From: Cucumis sativus
Taxonomy: Eukaryota > Streptophyta > Magnoliopsida > Cucurbitales > Cucurbitaceae
Assembly (NCBI RefSeq): GCF_000004075.3
Contig: NC_026657.2
Span: 11,594,001 to 11,658,000, forward strand
DNA: 64,000 bases
Direction: 5' to 3'
Part shown: one piece after another, positions 25,701-36,260 of the stretch
Layout: each line of letters starts with the position of its first letter
Position numbering within the stretch: position 1 is the first letter of the stretch
Program-made: the position numbers and the translations under genes
The notes under the pieces: generated by a model
Database searches by the model: none
What the model saw: the letters and a program-made list of their open reading frames with translations, nothing else
What the model was told of the DNA's origin: nothing

Positions 25701-26212
25701 TAGGTAAGCAAACACTCACAATCCACCAATCAATAACAATCAAGAAGAAAGAATCGAAGAGATAGAAACTTAATTAGTAACAACAGCAAGAGAACCTGAA
25801 GATCAGCGAGAATAAGAGCGACAGACAAGGCCTTGGAGAGAGGAGAGCGGCCATCAGGAAGCAGAGGCAAACTCTGCAAGATGGGGATTGAGAGCTTAAG
25901 AGTGACAAAGAGGATCACAGACGAACTAGTGGAAGTGAGATTCATCCTATCAGTGAGCTCATTGAAGGCTCCAATGAGTTCCACAACTAATTTTCCGCCG
26001 GCCTGCTCCGGTACGGATGTGGGAAGATCCGGGATGCCAGAAGTGGAGGAAGCTCGCAAATGCAGAAGGCGGCAACGGGAGAGGGAGCTGAGTGGGCGGC
26101 GAGGGTGACGGAGGAGAAGACTGGGAAGGGGAAGGTGATGGGTGTCGGTGAGAGAACGGAGGGAGTGGAAATGGAGGTCTGGAGAAGGATTAATGGCAGT
26201 GAAAAGCTCCAT
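22712..26212 (-). CDS. CRSH: Calcium-activated RelA/SpoT homologue (chloroplast ppGpp synthetase)
   Basis: Four exons, all phase 0: 26212-25796, 24837-23905, 23791-23501 and 22846-22712, giving 591 residues. The last exon is easily missed because it lies 655 bp away and has no long open frame of its own. Residues 1 to about 55 are Ser/Arg/Leu-rich, a likely chloroplast transit peptide. A degenerate hydrolase-like region is followed by the RelA/SpoT synthetase fold at about 315-430 (GRYKSRSS, DILGLRV, NGYKSLHMAV, MEIQIRT). Two EF-hands are at about 493-504 (DKNGDGRISIEE) and 529-540 (DSNSDGSLSSDE). No HD dyad is visible, as expected for a synthesis-only CRSH. The enzyme makes (p)ppGpp from ATP and GDP/GTP in response to Ca2+ in plastids. 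Length is close to Arabidopsis CRSH. It shares a divergent promoter region with BSH. Confidence 0.92.
23174..23282. mobile_element. MITE-like AT-rich inverted-repeat element in CRSH intron 3
   Basis: Left end TTACAAATATAGTAAAAT is the near inverse complement of the right end ATTTTGTTATATTTAAAA. The centre has partly palindromic GATAGACC/TAGATAGATG motifs shared with the copy at 56426-56549. Non-coding. Confidence 0.45.
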
Positions 26213-26988
26213 TGCTATGGATTCTTGAAGCTTAATATGGAAGGAGCAGAGCCATTGTTAAGTTCAAAAGGAGCTTTCAATGAAGGTGAAGAGGAAGAAG
26301 AAGAAGAAGACGCTGCCACTGCCACTGCCACACGAATTCTTTTGGAAAATTGATCAAAAGTCAAAATTAAACAAAATCCATAAACTTGTAAGAAATGTTG
26401 GAGAAATTAACAAAATTTGCAAATTAGCCCCTCTAAGTTTTAGATAAAATACCCTTTAAATTTTTTTAGATCCTATGATAATTACGCATTATAAAAATAC
26501 AATTTTTTTAAATCTTATATTACACATTTGATTAACGAATTAAGTAAGTATATCAAAATAAATTAAAATATTGATAAATATTAAAAAAAATTAAAAAAAA
26601 ATAACTATGATTAGGGTTAATAATTTTCGTTAAAGTTAAGTAGAGACTATTTAAGAAGTATTTAGTTATTGAGAGAGATTTATTTGTGAAAATATGAAAT
26701 CTGGTGGATCACATTTCTTTAGGACCAAATAGATAGATATCAATGACCAAAATTTCATTTTACCCTTATGGTTCTCCGTAGGGTTTAGAAATGGTTTAAA
26801 CGCCAATTGGCGATCACATTTCTTTAGGACCGAATCGCTCTCAATCCTACACCCCTTGTCTGGAAGCGCCAATGATTGATCTTTGAAACCTCATATCCCC
26901 TACTGATATCTTCTAAATTCAATCGCCAACCCTTATAATTTTTTTTGAAATTCCTACAAAATTAAGAGAGTCGGTTACGGATTTCACC
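26213..26988. promoter_or_regulatory. Divergent promoter region between CRSH and BSH with a 24-bp direct repeat
   Basis: 776 bp separate the two start codons. A 24-bp sequence beginning GATCACATTTCTTTAGGACC occurs at 26707-26730 and again at 26812-26835 with one mismatch, 105 bp apart, in the BSH-proximal half. No clear TATA box was recognised. Regulation is an inference from position only. Confidence 0.5.
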
Positions 26989-29900
26989 ATGAAAGCTTCC
27001 GCCTCGCCTCATTCAAAAGCTCCATTCAAGTTCAGGATGTGAGTTCTTTCTCTCTTTCAACTCCATCTATCAATTCTTCTTCTTTTCATTTATTTCTCTT
27101 TCTTTATGTTTTCAATCTCTATCGAAGTCCGACGGCGGAGAATCTAGTCCCAATTCGTTTGGACATTGAAATTGACGGTCAGAGGTTCAAAGATGCTTTC
27201 ACTTGGAACCCTTCTGGTAATTCATTACCTTGCTCCTACTTCTTATGTTTTTTTTCTTTTTTTCTTTTAAAGCAATGTTGAATCATGTGTAGGAGAATAG
27301 CTTATGCTTTTGTTTTTTGAGTTTAGGGTTTTCTTTTTTCTCCCCAAACATATGCTTTTTGACATGGAAAAACTGAATTAATCACTTGCCCTTGCCCGCT
27401 GTGTTGCTGATACTATAGTGAAAGACTTTGCGAATTGAATTAATCCTCCATTGTGCTTCTTCGTTTTGGTATAGTATTTAGGCCTCAAATCGGTGTTTTT
27501 GAAAGTGCTTAAATGGCACACTAAAAGAACTTATAAGCGTGAGGCCTAAGTTTGTTCTCTAGTGAAATTAAAGTTAGATTAGATTACATGTTTGGTCTAT
27601 GAACTTTTAGGTTTGTCTTTTGTGTGTAATAGAAACTTAACCATAAACTTAAATAAGTACTTGACAAATTTTTTACCTTTCAATTTTTTTTTTGAAATAT
27701 AGGTCTATGATGTATGTGAGATTTTTTTAAAGAACTTTTTTTTTTATAATTCACGGATCTACTAAACGAAAAATTGAACTTTGTGTCTTACGAGCCATTA
27801 GATGTTCAATTTCGTATACGTTATGTGAATTTTGAATAATGTAATAAAAGTCATAGGACCTATTAGATATGAACTTAGAAGCTCAAGGGCTTGTTAGACA
27901 AAAAATTGAAAGTTTTGAAACCTATTAGATACTTTTGAAAGTTTAGAGATTAGAAGTGTAACTTTAAACTCGTACATACAAAAAGTAGTATTATGAATGA
28001 TAAGATATTGAAAAATTTAAGAAATTAGAGTTCTTTTTTGGGTAAGAGATACGAGTTGTGGAGAAAAATAAATATTTTCTTAAAGAATATCTGTTAGTTT
28101 CTTCTTCTTTGAAGGATTTAAAAAGAAATTAAAAACAACGATCTTCATGCACTGAGGGGCCTGGGCGTACTTCATTAATATTTAATGGTGTCTCGCTTGA
28201 AGCGCCTAGGATTTTTAAGCCACTGCTCGAAATAATATTTCTGTAGGTATAAGAATTAACCACATCCGCCATTATTTTCATAGCCGGCCCACCAATCTTC
28301 AAAGTGGTTTCGTCCAAAGACAACATGAGTTCTTAAGGTCACGTTTTATAACATTGTTTTTTATTTTTGAAAATTGTACTTGTTTCTCACAACTTCTATA
28401 CATAGTCATCATCTTTCTTAAGAAAATATTTGAAGTCTTAACCAGATTCCAAAAACAAAAACAAGTTTTTAAAAAACTATCTTTCTTAAATTTGGAAGTA
28501 TAACAAAACAAAGAAACTCATAGGTGAAAGTAGTGTTTATTTATTTAATTTTAAAGAACGAAATACCAAATGGTTATCAAACAAGGCCCAATTTTTTTAC
28601 CATGAGAGCTTGAGTCTAGGAGTATAGAGGTTATCTTACTACATTCCAAAACCATAGGCACCTTTGTGGCTTAGATTGAAAATGCCTGTTTTGCACTTTT
28701 GATAATATATTCAATATCATCATCATAATTTATGTTTATTCTAGATCCCGATTCAGAGGTGGTGGTCTTTGCAAAGAGGACGGTGAAAGATTTAAAACTT
28801 CCTCCGGCATTTATAACACAAATTGCACAATCCATTCAAGTAAGGACAATAGTCATCCGAACCTCCATCTCTCATTCTTCATGGATTTGAATGGTCAGCA
28901 TCAGCCTAAACCATGTTTCCTTTACATATTAAAAACAAAACAATGAAGTTTTGGAGAAGTGTTGAACAAAACACTGAAATCTTTGTTCTTTTTATTAATA
29001 TTTCTGAATTAAAAAATAACAGCTTAAACTTTAGCTTTATACTAAGGATAGTCATAAGGGCATTAGGTGACGTATTACCTTTACAGCTGGTTGCCCAAAA
29101 CTTGAAATTTCTACATTTCAGCTGCAATTTGAAGAATTAAAGCACAGTCAGCTAACTAATATTAACCAGTACAGATGCTAAATAAATACATCAAATTCCC
29201 TCCTCCTAATAAAAACTCGTCCTCGAGTTTTACGCTGAAATTTGCGGCTGGTTGGGTGGAAAAGATTCAAAGATATCGGCTGTGTTGAAGATAGGATTGA
29301 TATGTATGTGATCTGGTAAATCAATCTTGTATGCATTGTTCCCGAGTTTCTTTATTATTCAATAAGGTTTTATCTTTTTTGGCTGTAATTTACTGTATTT
29401 TCCAGCTGGAAGTCTTGCCTTTCGAAGGTATATCATGACTAGATCTTCTTCTTTAAATTCTTTGAATCTTCTACGTTTGTCGGCTTGTTATAGCCTTCTT
29501 TCATCTACTCTAGTTGATATACTACATTTTTGTGCAATTTTGCTATCCTTTCCACCATGTTCTCGGCTTCAATGCTAAGATCAACATTAGAAGTAATATT
29601 AGCAAGGTCATCAGTTAATCTAGGTAATTTATTGTAAACAATCTCAAATGGTGACTTCCCCGTTGATCTATTCTTCATATGATTGTAGGCGAACTTGGCT
29701 TGTGCTAAGACGAGGTCGGTTTAGTTTTGTTTCCCCCGATTCATCTTATGAGGTTGGCTAGGGTTCTATTGGTGACTTCGGTTGAAGTCCTCGGGGAAAG
29801 AGTCTCTGGTTCCAAGGGTTGCTCGTCGACACCCTTTCCTTTATTGGCATTGGTTGGGTTCCTTCCCACCATGAGTCCCTTCTTCAAGAGCTCTGATACC

Positions 29901-32092
29901 GAGTTGATGAAGTCTTGGAGAAGTGTTGGAACAAAACACTGAAATCTTTAATCTCTTATTAATATTTCTGAATTAAAAAATAACAGCCTAAACCCTTACA
30001 ACCGGTTGGCCAAAGCTTTTATACTAAGGATAGTCATAAAGGCAGTAGGTGACTAATCACCTTTACAACCGGTTGGCCAAAACTAGAAATTACTAATTCC
30101 AGCAGCAACTTAAAGACTTAAAGCACAGTCAGCTAACCAATATTAACCAATACAGATGCTAACTAAATACATTACAAAACCTTCAAACTTAAATCAATAC
30201 CTTTAATCAAATCTTGATCTGCCATCAAATTCACTCATATATTTTCTTTGGTTTTTGCTTATCAGTCACAGCTTACAGAATTTCGATCCTTTGAAGGTCA
30301 AGATATGTATACTGGTGAAAAAATCATTCCAATCAAGGTTTGTCTTGTTGGCGTTTTGGTATCGATCTCTTGATTACTTCCTCCCTTTATCATTATTCTA
30401 CAGCTTGATGCCACATAACTCAATTCTGTTTCTTTCCCAGCTTGATCTTCGAGTGAACAATACACTCATAAAGGATCAGTTTCTGTGGGTAAAGTCGAAC
30501 GTACTCTTGATACATTTGACTGGAACATATATATTTATTAAGCTTACTTGTGCATTATGATATGCCTTTTAGGACTTGAACAACTATGAGAGCGATCCTG
30601 AAGAGTTCTCCAGGACATTATGCAAAGATTTGGGCATTGACGACCCTGAAGTTGGAGTAAGTGAAGTACAATTGAATTTGTAAATGTACAAAATAATAGA
30701 ACCTTTTGTTCCAAGTAATTTGGTTTCTTCAGTCATGAAAAGGCATGTACTTTAAAGGGATGGATTGTCAATGAGCTATTTCCATCTAGTGCCCTCCTGT
30801 ATGTGTTTTTCTCCAACTGTTTGATACAATGAGAATTTCATTTATTTTTGTGAGGTAGCCTGCAATTGCTGTTGCCATTAGAGAACAGCTCTATGAGGTT
30901 TGTTTTTTCTTTTCCAAATGACTATATATATATTCTCTAGTTCTGTTAGAAATCTGAATGATTTATTTCATGACTGCATCTTCATGTGTCCATGTTCCAG
31001 ATAGCAGTGCAAAATGTTGCTTCAGCAAGAGAAAGCAGAATGAGCAAGAAGGGTCGCCGAGGGTTTGAGCATGTTCCAGTAAGGTATCAATTTAGATATT
31101 CTAAACTGTGCATTGTTTCTTGTTTTCTTTGTAATCAGCTGCGTTGCAGCAAGACTAAATGTTTACCCTTTGATCGTGCCTTTCTCTGTTTGCAACAGTA
31201 AAACTGGAGGTGCTTCAGTGGACTTGGTGAAGTTATTTGGTCATAGATCAAGTGTTGTTCGGTTAGTCTATTCCCTATTTATCTATTTATTATTATTATT
31301 ATTATTTTGGAATGATTAGTCTATCCCTCGTTGCTTATGGATTTTCCTTTTATTTTCTCTCTCTTATCTAACCTAAGAAGTATATGGTATATAATTCGTA
31401 CATGATTATTTAATACTGCCAGTTATGTTTGTTTCCTGGTATCGTGTGTCTTTATCTTCAAGAGAGAGAAACCCATGGTTTTTCAACTTCAACCTAGAAG
31501 TTTAGGGTGTTTTTGGTTCTTGGGAATCATAAGGTGCTCATGTGAATGACAACTTATCTCAATTTTGAAAAAGATTCCCACATTTATGAGATATCTAGAC
31601 ATGCTGAGATGTCTCTTTCATATGCAGGTATCTTATTTCCATAACACTTAGTGCGGTTATGGGTATCTATATTTTGGGCAAAAAGAAAAAGTTATAATTT
31701 GTTCCTTGTGCCCTGCTTTCATTTTTTCATAAGATTAGAGCATACTTTTTTAATTTTAATTTTTTTAGGTAGTAGTTTATATTTATTATCAATGTTCTTT
31801 CTGTTACTGGTGAATCTAGACTATTTTATTTTCCAGAATCGGATAATTCACACCCCTATCTTAATGCCATTTACACTTATTATCTATTCTCAAGTTTTAT
31901 TTTAGAAGTTGGTTAAAAAGTACATTAGCCAATGGCTTGTAAAGTTATAAAAATTTGATGCTAATGACAGTATACACTTAAATGCAAAACAGGAAAAGGA
32001 AGGACTGGGACATTTACGAACCAATTGTTGATCTTCTATCCAACGAGGAAGTAGATGCCCTTGAAGCAAAAGAAGAGAGGACAGCTCGATAA
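26989..32092 (+). CDS. BSH: SNF5/INI1-type SWI/SNF subunit (BUSHY GROWTH)
   Basis: Ten exons: 26989-27038, 27128-27216, 28745-28839, 30266-30337, 30441-30488, 30573-30656, 30859-30897, 31001-31083, 31199-31261 and 31993-32092. They total 723 nt (240 residues), exactly the length I recall for Arabidopsis BSH. The SNF5 domain fills most of the protein: two related repeats (NLVPIRLDIEIDGQRFKDAF and IPIKLDLRVNNTLIKDQFLW), each followed by an acidic/hydrophobic helix pair (PDSEVVVFAKRTVKDL; ESDPEEFSRTLCKDLGIDDP). The tail is basic, then ends EEVDALEAKEERTAR. It is the core SNF5 subunit of nuclear SWI/SNF chromatin remodelling complexes. Intron 2 (27217-28744) holds a coding-like relic and intron 3 (28840-30265) holds a truncated gypsy retrotransposon in antisense. 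Splice sites are intact on both sides of it. Confidence 0.93.
28129..28326 (-). pseudogene. Coding-like relic of unknown family inside BSH intron 2
   Basis: 65-codon open frame antisense to BSH. Its composition (LSLDETTLKIGGPAMKIM..., then SSGLKILGAS, NINEVRPGPS) is much more protein-like than the flanking AT-rich intron, and the local GC content rises. I do not recognise the family. No splice sites clearly extend it. Could be an exon fragment captured by a transposon or a degraded inserted gene. Confidence 0.3.
28944..29193 (-). repeat. 3' LTR of the gypsy element in BSH intron 3
   Basis: About 250 bp, diverged from its partner by substitutions and small gaps (for example loss of one of two GGTTGGCCAAA copies seen in the other LTR), so the insertion is not recent. 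Confidence 0.8.
29908..30176 (-). repeat. 5' LTR of the gypsy element in BSH intron 3
   Basis: About 269 bp. It contains an internal short duplication: TTTACAACCGGTTGGCCAAA near 30060 and TTACAACCGGTTGGCCAAAG near 29997. The PBS starts about 7 bp from its inner end. Confidence 0.8.
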
Positions 32093-34407
32093 TATACTCT
32101 TGGTTGATGTTGATCTTATCGCTTCTATCGTCAAACAAGGTTGGCTTTCTTAGTGGAGGTAAATTATTCAACATGGAGTGGAACTGTTCTTGACGGTTTA
32201 ACACATCAATTAACATTTACTTAATGCCCCCCAAGTTAAAGGCTTTTAGAGCGATTCTTCATAGAGTATATAACCTATGGAGCAGATTCTACTCAAGTAA
32301 GGTCGAAGCAGGGATATCAATTCTGATACTAAAGTGTTCATAGGGTAGATATTTTGACTATGTAGAGTGGTAACTTCTGATATGAGTTCTTCCCATTCTT
32401 ATTTGTTGCTTTTGGTAACATACTCTCGGAACCATACAAATGAAGTAAAGATATTCATATATGCCAAAAGTTGTTTGTTTCTATCATTTGGACCATTTCC
32501 ATGATGGTCCATTTTTCTCTTTTAAAGTTGGAAAATGATATGTGGAAAACTTTGATGATAACATCACAAAGGAGGTCAGGGTGCATTCTAGAGTTAATTT
32601 TATTTTTTTTATGTATAATAAAAATGAAACATTATTATTGTTGTTATTATTTTCATTAATTTTGTATTTTGGTGCACTTTTAATGACTTGAAAACTTTAA
32701 AATTTTAGACAGATTCACCTCAAGTGAGAACAAGTTTGTACTTATTGACAATATAGAGTATGTGACACAAGTTAAATATAATCGACAACGAAAACGAAGA
32801 TGTTATTCAAAGACATATCGTTTGTATATCCCAAATCAATTGAAATTGACTAATGAAAACACTTTATTCTAATAAATATAATCAAACAAAAATTACCACG
32901 TGATATACTTCAACAATCGAACTTGTTGGGGCCGTTTGTTACACCCCACCAATTTTGGAAGTTGCTACGGACAATTCAATTTTAATAATAAATATGAGTG
33001 AGGTTTGTATAATTCAATTTTAATTTATTTTTTACATTTATCAACAAATCTTATCTTATAACTTTACATTCAATGTAGTCAAATCAAACTTCAGGTCCGA
33101 TCTCCATTTGCATCGTCGTACTAAAAAAATACCTTTACTTAGTGGGCCAAACAACCTCTTAATTTTTATCCGTAACAACTTTCATATCGAAATGGCTTGT
33201 TGATCTTTTTCAAAATTCCTAAAAGTTTAGACAATAAGTTGATAGAACTCACTTCACGGAACCAATAATGTGCATATATAGTTTGAAGTCAATTATTTGA
33301 TTGATTGAAGGATAATATTAGTGAAAAATAGGAATGTATATATATATATATAATAAGAAGATAAAGGTGTGAAAAAAAAAGTTCTTCACGAGAAGCCCTT
33401 CCAAATCCCTAACTTTCTTCCTCACAAATCTTTGAAAATGATAGAAAAAGACATTCTGTACGGAGTGGAAGAGACTATTTATACAAAAGTGGTAGCACTT
33501 CAATTTAGTGGCTCAAATTTTGTTGTTGAATAGATATTTTTGTAAAACCAAACAAAATCTATTTTTAATCACATGCTTTATTTTTTTAATTTTTTTTTTC
33601 AATTTTACAAAATATCTCTCAAGCTACGATAAGTCGACCCGATGGTTTGTCCTCTAAAATTAGGAGATATCATTTGTTGCTAAGAGATTAAAGATTTCGA
33701 TTATCATATCTTTCAAACAATTTTTTCTTAGATTTTTCAAGTTAATTTATTGGAATGATAACGTGTCTAGTTTTTATACAAATTTAATTTTCATCTTATT
33801 CTAAATAAAAGAAAAAAGAAGTTTTTGGGTTAGGGGCATAAAGGTAATTTACTTCAATATTTTTGAAAATAATTTAACTTAAGATGTTTTTAACGCGTAA
33901 AAGTGTGATGATGAATTTATTGAGACTTTTATTTTAACAAAGGATTGTAGACTATCTATGGAGTCTCTACAATTAGTTTAGTTAATAAGAATTGAGAAGT
34001 AAATTGTAGAAAAAAGAAGGTAAAGTTTAAAAAGAGGTTAAAGAGATTGTCACCATTAATTGTATCAATCAAAGTCTTCATCATAATAAGTGATTTTGAG
34101 TACATCGGATTCTACTATTATAATAAAGCAAATGATTAACAATACTGCATGTCATGTCAAGATTGATATCCTTAACTAACTAAAAACAAAAATAAAAAGA
34201 TGAATGACTAAAAGTTAATATTATTTGTAATTTACAAAAGAGAAAATTGAAAAATTGAAGACTCTCTATCTCTTTCTCTTTCTCTCTTGAATTCTTTCTG
34301 AAAATGAAGACATTGGGAAGTGGTTTACATAAATTATAACTAAAATCTGACCAACCAATCAGATCTGATGAACCACTTTCCTCAAGAGATAAGGTTCCAT
34401 TTCCTAG

Positions 34408-34440
<33 letters not shown>

Positions 34441-34686
34441 AGAAGAGTTTTTTTAAACCTTAAATCTCACCATGATTAAGAGCTTCAAATCATGGGGATT
34501 CATTTGATAATATATTCATTCCCTACACATAATTAAATAAACAAAATCATCATCATCATCAACTGATCACAAAATACCATAGAGATCGATCATCATGTAT
34601 TGAGCAGCAGCAGCAAGCTTTATCTACAACAAATTTAATTAAGCAGTAGTCATAGTCTGAGACATTGGTCGTGGTGGTGGTGGTTG
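32093..34686. other. Intergenic region downstream of BSH
   Basis: The BSH 3' UTR (to perhaps 32640) is followed by AT-rich sequence without supported genes. Contains a (GA)n run at 34413-34440 and a pyrimidine-rich stretch near 34260-34290. Confidence 0.6.
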
Positions 34687-34881
34687 TTAAGAAGAGACAT
34701 TGCAAGTAGCGGTAGCGGTGGTGGCAGCGGAGTTGGCCTTGTGATCTAAAATAGACCACATCACATGCACGTCTTCATACCCACATGCCATAACCTCTCC
34801 TTGGAGATTCCTCACATCCACTCTCTTCTCTTGCTCTAAAAAACAAACAAAAAGAAGAAGCTATGTATGTTCAGACGCTGG

Positions 34882-34912
<31 letters not shown>

Positions 34913-35171
34913 TATATATTATATACTAAAGAAACAGAGAATTAAACAATTGTAAAAATGTAAGAGATGATGATTTAAAAAAGAAAAGTAAGGTCTCGTG
35001 TGTTGTTTTGAAGAAGAAGAAGAAGAAGAAGAAGAAAGAAGTGGATGCATGGGGGGTCGTAAAATTACCTGAGTCGGAATGAGACTTTTTAGGATGATCT
35101 CGAGGGTTTTGGTTGAAGATGGTGCAAGCTTTTCTGAAGGGAGAAATGATTGTTTTCTTCCAAGAAGCCAT
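34687..35171 (-). CDS. Small plant protein of unknown function (family labelled 'SsrA-binding protein' in Arabidopsis)
   Basis: Two exons, 35171-35069 and 34835-34687, joined through a split Glu codon, giving 83 residues. The N-terminus is basic and aromatic (MASWKKTIISPFRKACTIFN), the middle is polar (RDHPKKSHSDS), and the most conserved-looking part is RNLQGEVMACGYEDVHVMWSILD, followed by an Ala/Thr-rich tail. From memory this resembles small Arabidopsis proteins (AT1G48330/AT3G17580) carrying the misleading label SsrA-binding protein. It is not a bacterial SmpB. No signal peptide or membrane segment. The short intron (35068-34836) contains CA and GAA microsatellites. Function unknown. Confidence 0.75.
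34883..35036. repeat. (CA)n and (GAA)n microsatellites inside the intron of the small gene
   Basis: A compound TA/CA run lies at 34883-34920 and a GAA run at 35011-35036, both between the two coding exons. They make good polymorphic markers. Confidence 0.85.
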
Positions 35172-36179
35172 TAGAGTTGTTGTAGTTGTAGCAGTAACAA
35201 ATAATAGTAATGATAATAATTTGGTGAGGTTTGAGAATGTGTTTGGCTGAAAGGGGTTGGAAGTGAAATGGGTCACAATATATAGAACACAAAGAATTAT
35301 TAATAAACAATAGATAAGAAAAAGAGAGAGAAAGAGAAGAAGATGAGTAGGCAAGATCCGAAGGATGAGCAACACAAACTTTTTATTTCTTATCTTCAAA
35401 TCATTATTATTATTATCATCATCGTTGTGTATGAATCAATTTACGTCCGTCTCCACAAATACTTCGATAAAACAACGCATTCTTTCATATTAATTAAATA
35501 ATTTAAACCTTTTCACCTTCCAATAATTCGTATATTTTTTCATCATCATATTCTTACAAAAGTTATAGAACATATGTTAATATACATGGTGAAAATTGAC
35601 AGAAGAAACCCTTTTTGTTCGTGGGGAAGCTATAGATTTTTGCTTTAAAATTTGTGAGTTTCTTTTTTACAAAATTACTTTATAATTAATCTATGCATTA
35701 ACTTTAATATATAATTTTAGGAATGAGTAAGGTTAGAGTTCCATAATCAGAAGACGAATTGAATCCATCCACCCTACCAAATTTATGAACAAACTAATGT
35801 TCTATAATTATATAACAAATTTAGTCGTTCAATTTTTAAACAATACAAAATCGAGAACTCAAAAGCTATTTAAATCCTAATATAATTTATTAAAAATTCA
35901 AATTTATTAGTAAACCACAAGAACTAAATTTAATAAAAAGTTTCATAAATAGAAGAAACGTTATTGATTGATATTCTATCACTATTAATGATCGTTTTCA
36001 ATCTCTGAACGTATCATAACTTGTTTTAGTTTTTTTTTATAAAAAATATCATGGATAGATGTTACTATTGACTTTATATATATATATATAATGTATAAAA
36101 TGATGGTGTAATTTTATAGAATTTAATAAGATCGTAAATAATATATAAAAATGAAAAGAAGAAAAAGAGAGAGAGAGAG

Positions 36180-36260
36180 GTGGTGTAATAAGTGAGAAGG
36201 GAAAGCACATGGCGCACGCTCCCTCACCGTCCTCTCCGACCTTACACGTGAAACCATTCC
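36180..36260. promoter_or_regulatory. GC-rich island with palindromic G-box in the gene-poor region
   Basis: Stands out from flanks that are far more AT-rich: GGCGCACGCTCCCTCACCGT followed by CTCTCCGACC and TTACACGTGAA. CACGTG (36245-36250) is a palindromic G-box, the binding site of bZIP/bHLH factors. It lies about 1 kb upstream of the small gene at 35171 on its own strand, so a distal promoter element is possible. Confidence 0.35.

Larger units (their letters stand above)
28944..30176 (-). mobile_element. Ty3/gypsy LTR retrotransposon, internally deleted, in BSH intron 3
   Basis: Two direct repeats act as LTRs: 29908-30176 (5' LTR in element orientation) and 28944-29193 (3' LTR). They share the TTAAAGCACAGTCAGCTAAC, AATATTTCTGAATTAAAAAA and GGATAGTCATAA blocks. 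Next to the 5' LTR, GGTATCAGAGC (reverse strand of 29890-29900) is the initiator-Met tRNA primer binding site. Next to the 3' LTR, AGGAGGAGGGAA (reverse strand of 29196-29207) is a polypurine tract. The 0.7-kb interior holds only a gag N-terminal start and the C-terminal end of integrase. A frame with stops reads through FAYNHMKNRSTGKSPFEIVY and later LQPKKIKPY, NAYKIDLPDH and FNTADIFE, typical of gypsy integrase ends. Protease, RT and RNase H are absent. No clear target site duplication was found. Confidence 0.85.

Noticed and set aside
26060-26353. Plus-strand frame of 97 codons opposite CRSH exon 1
   Set aside because: A Glu/Gly-rich shadow of the Ser/Leu/Pro transit peptide codons plus the GAA-rich leader.
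28840-30265. Possibility that the retroelement breaks BSH
   Set aside because: It lies wholly in intron 3. The flanking donor (28840) and acceptor (30265) are intact and the exons join in frame to the expected 240 residues.
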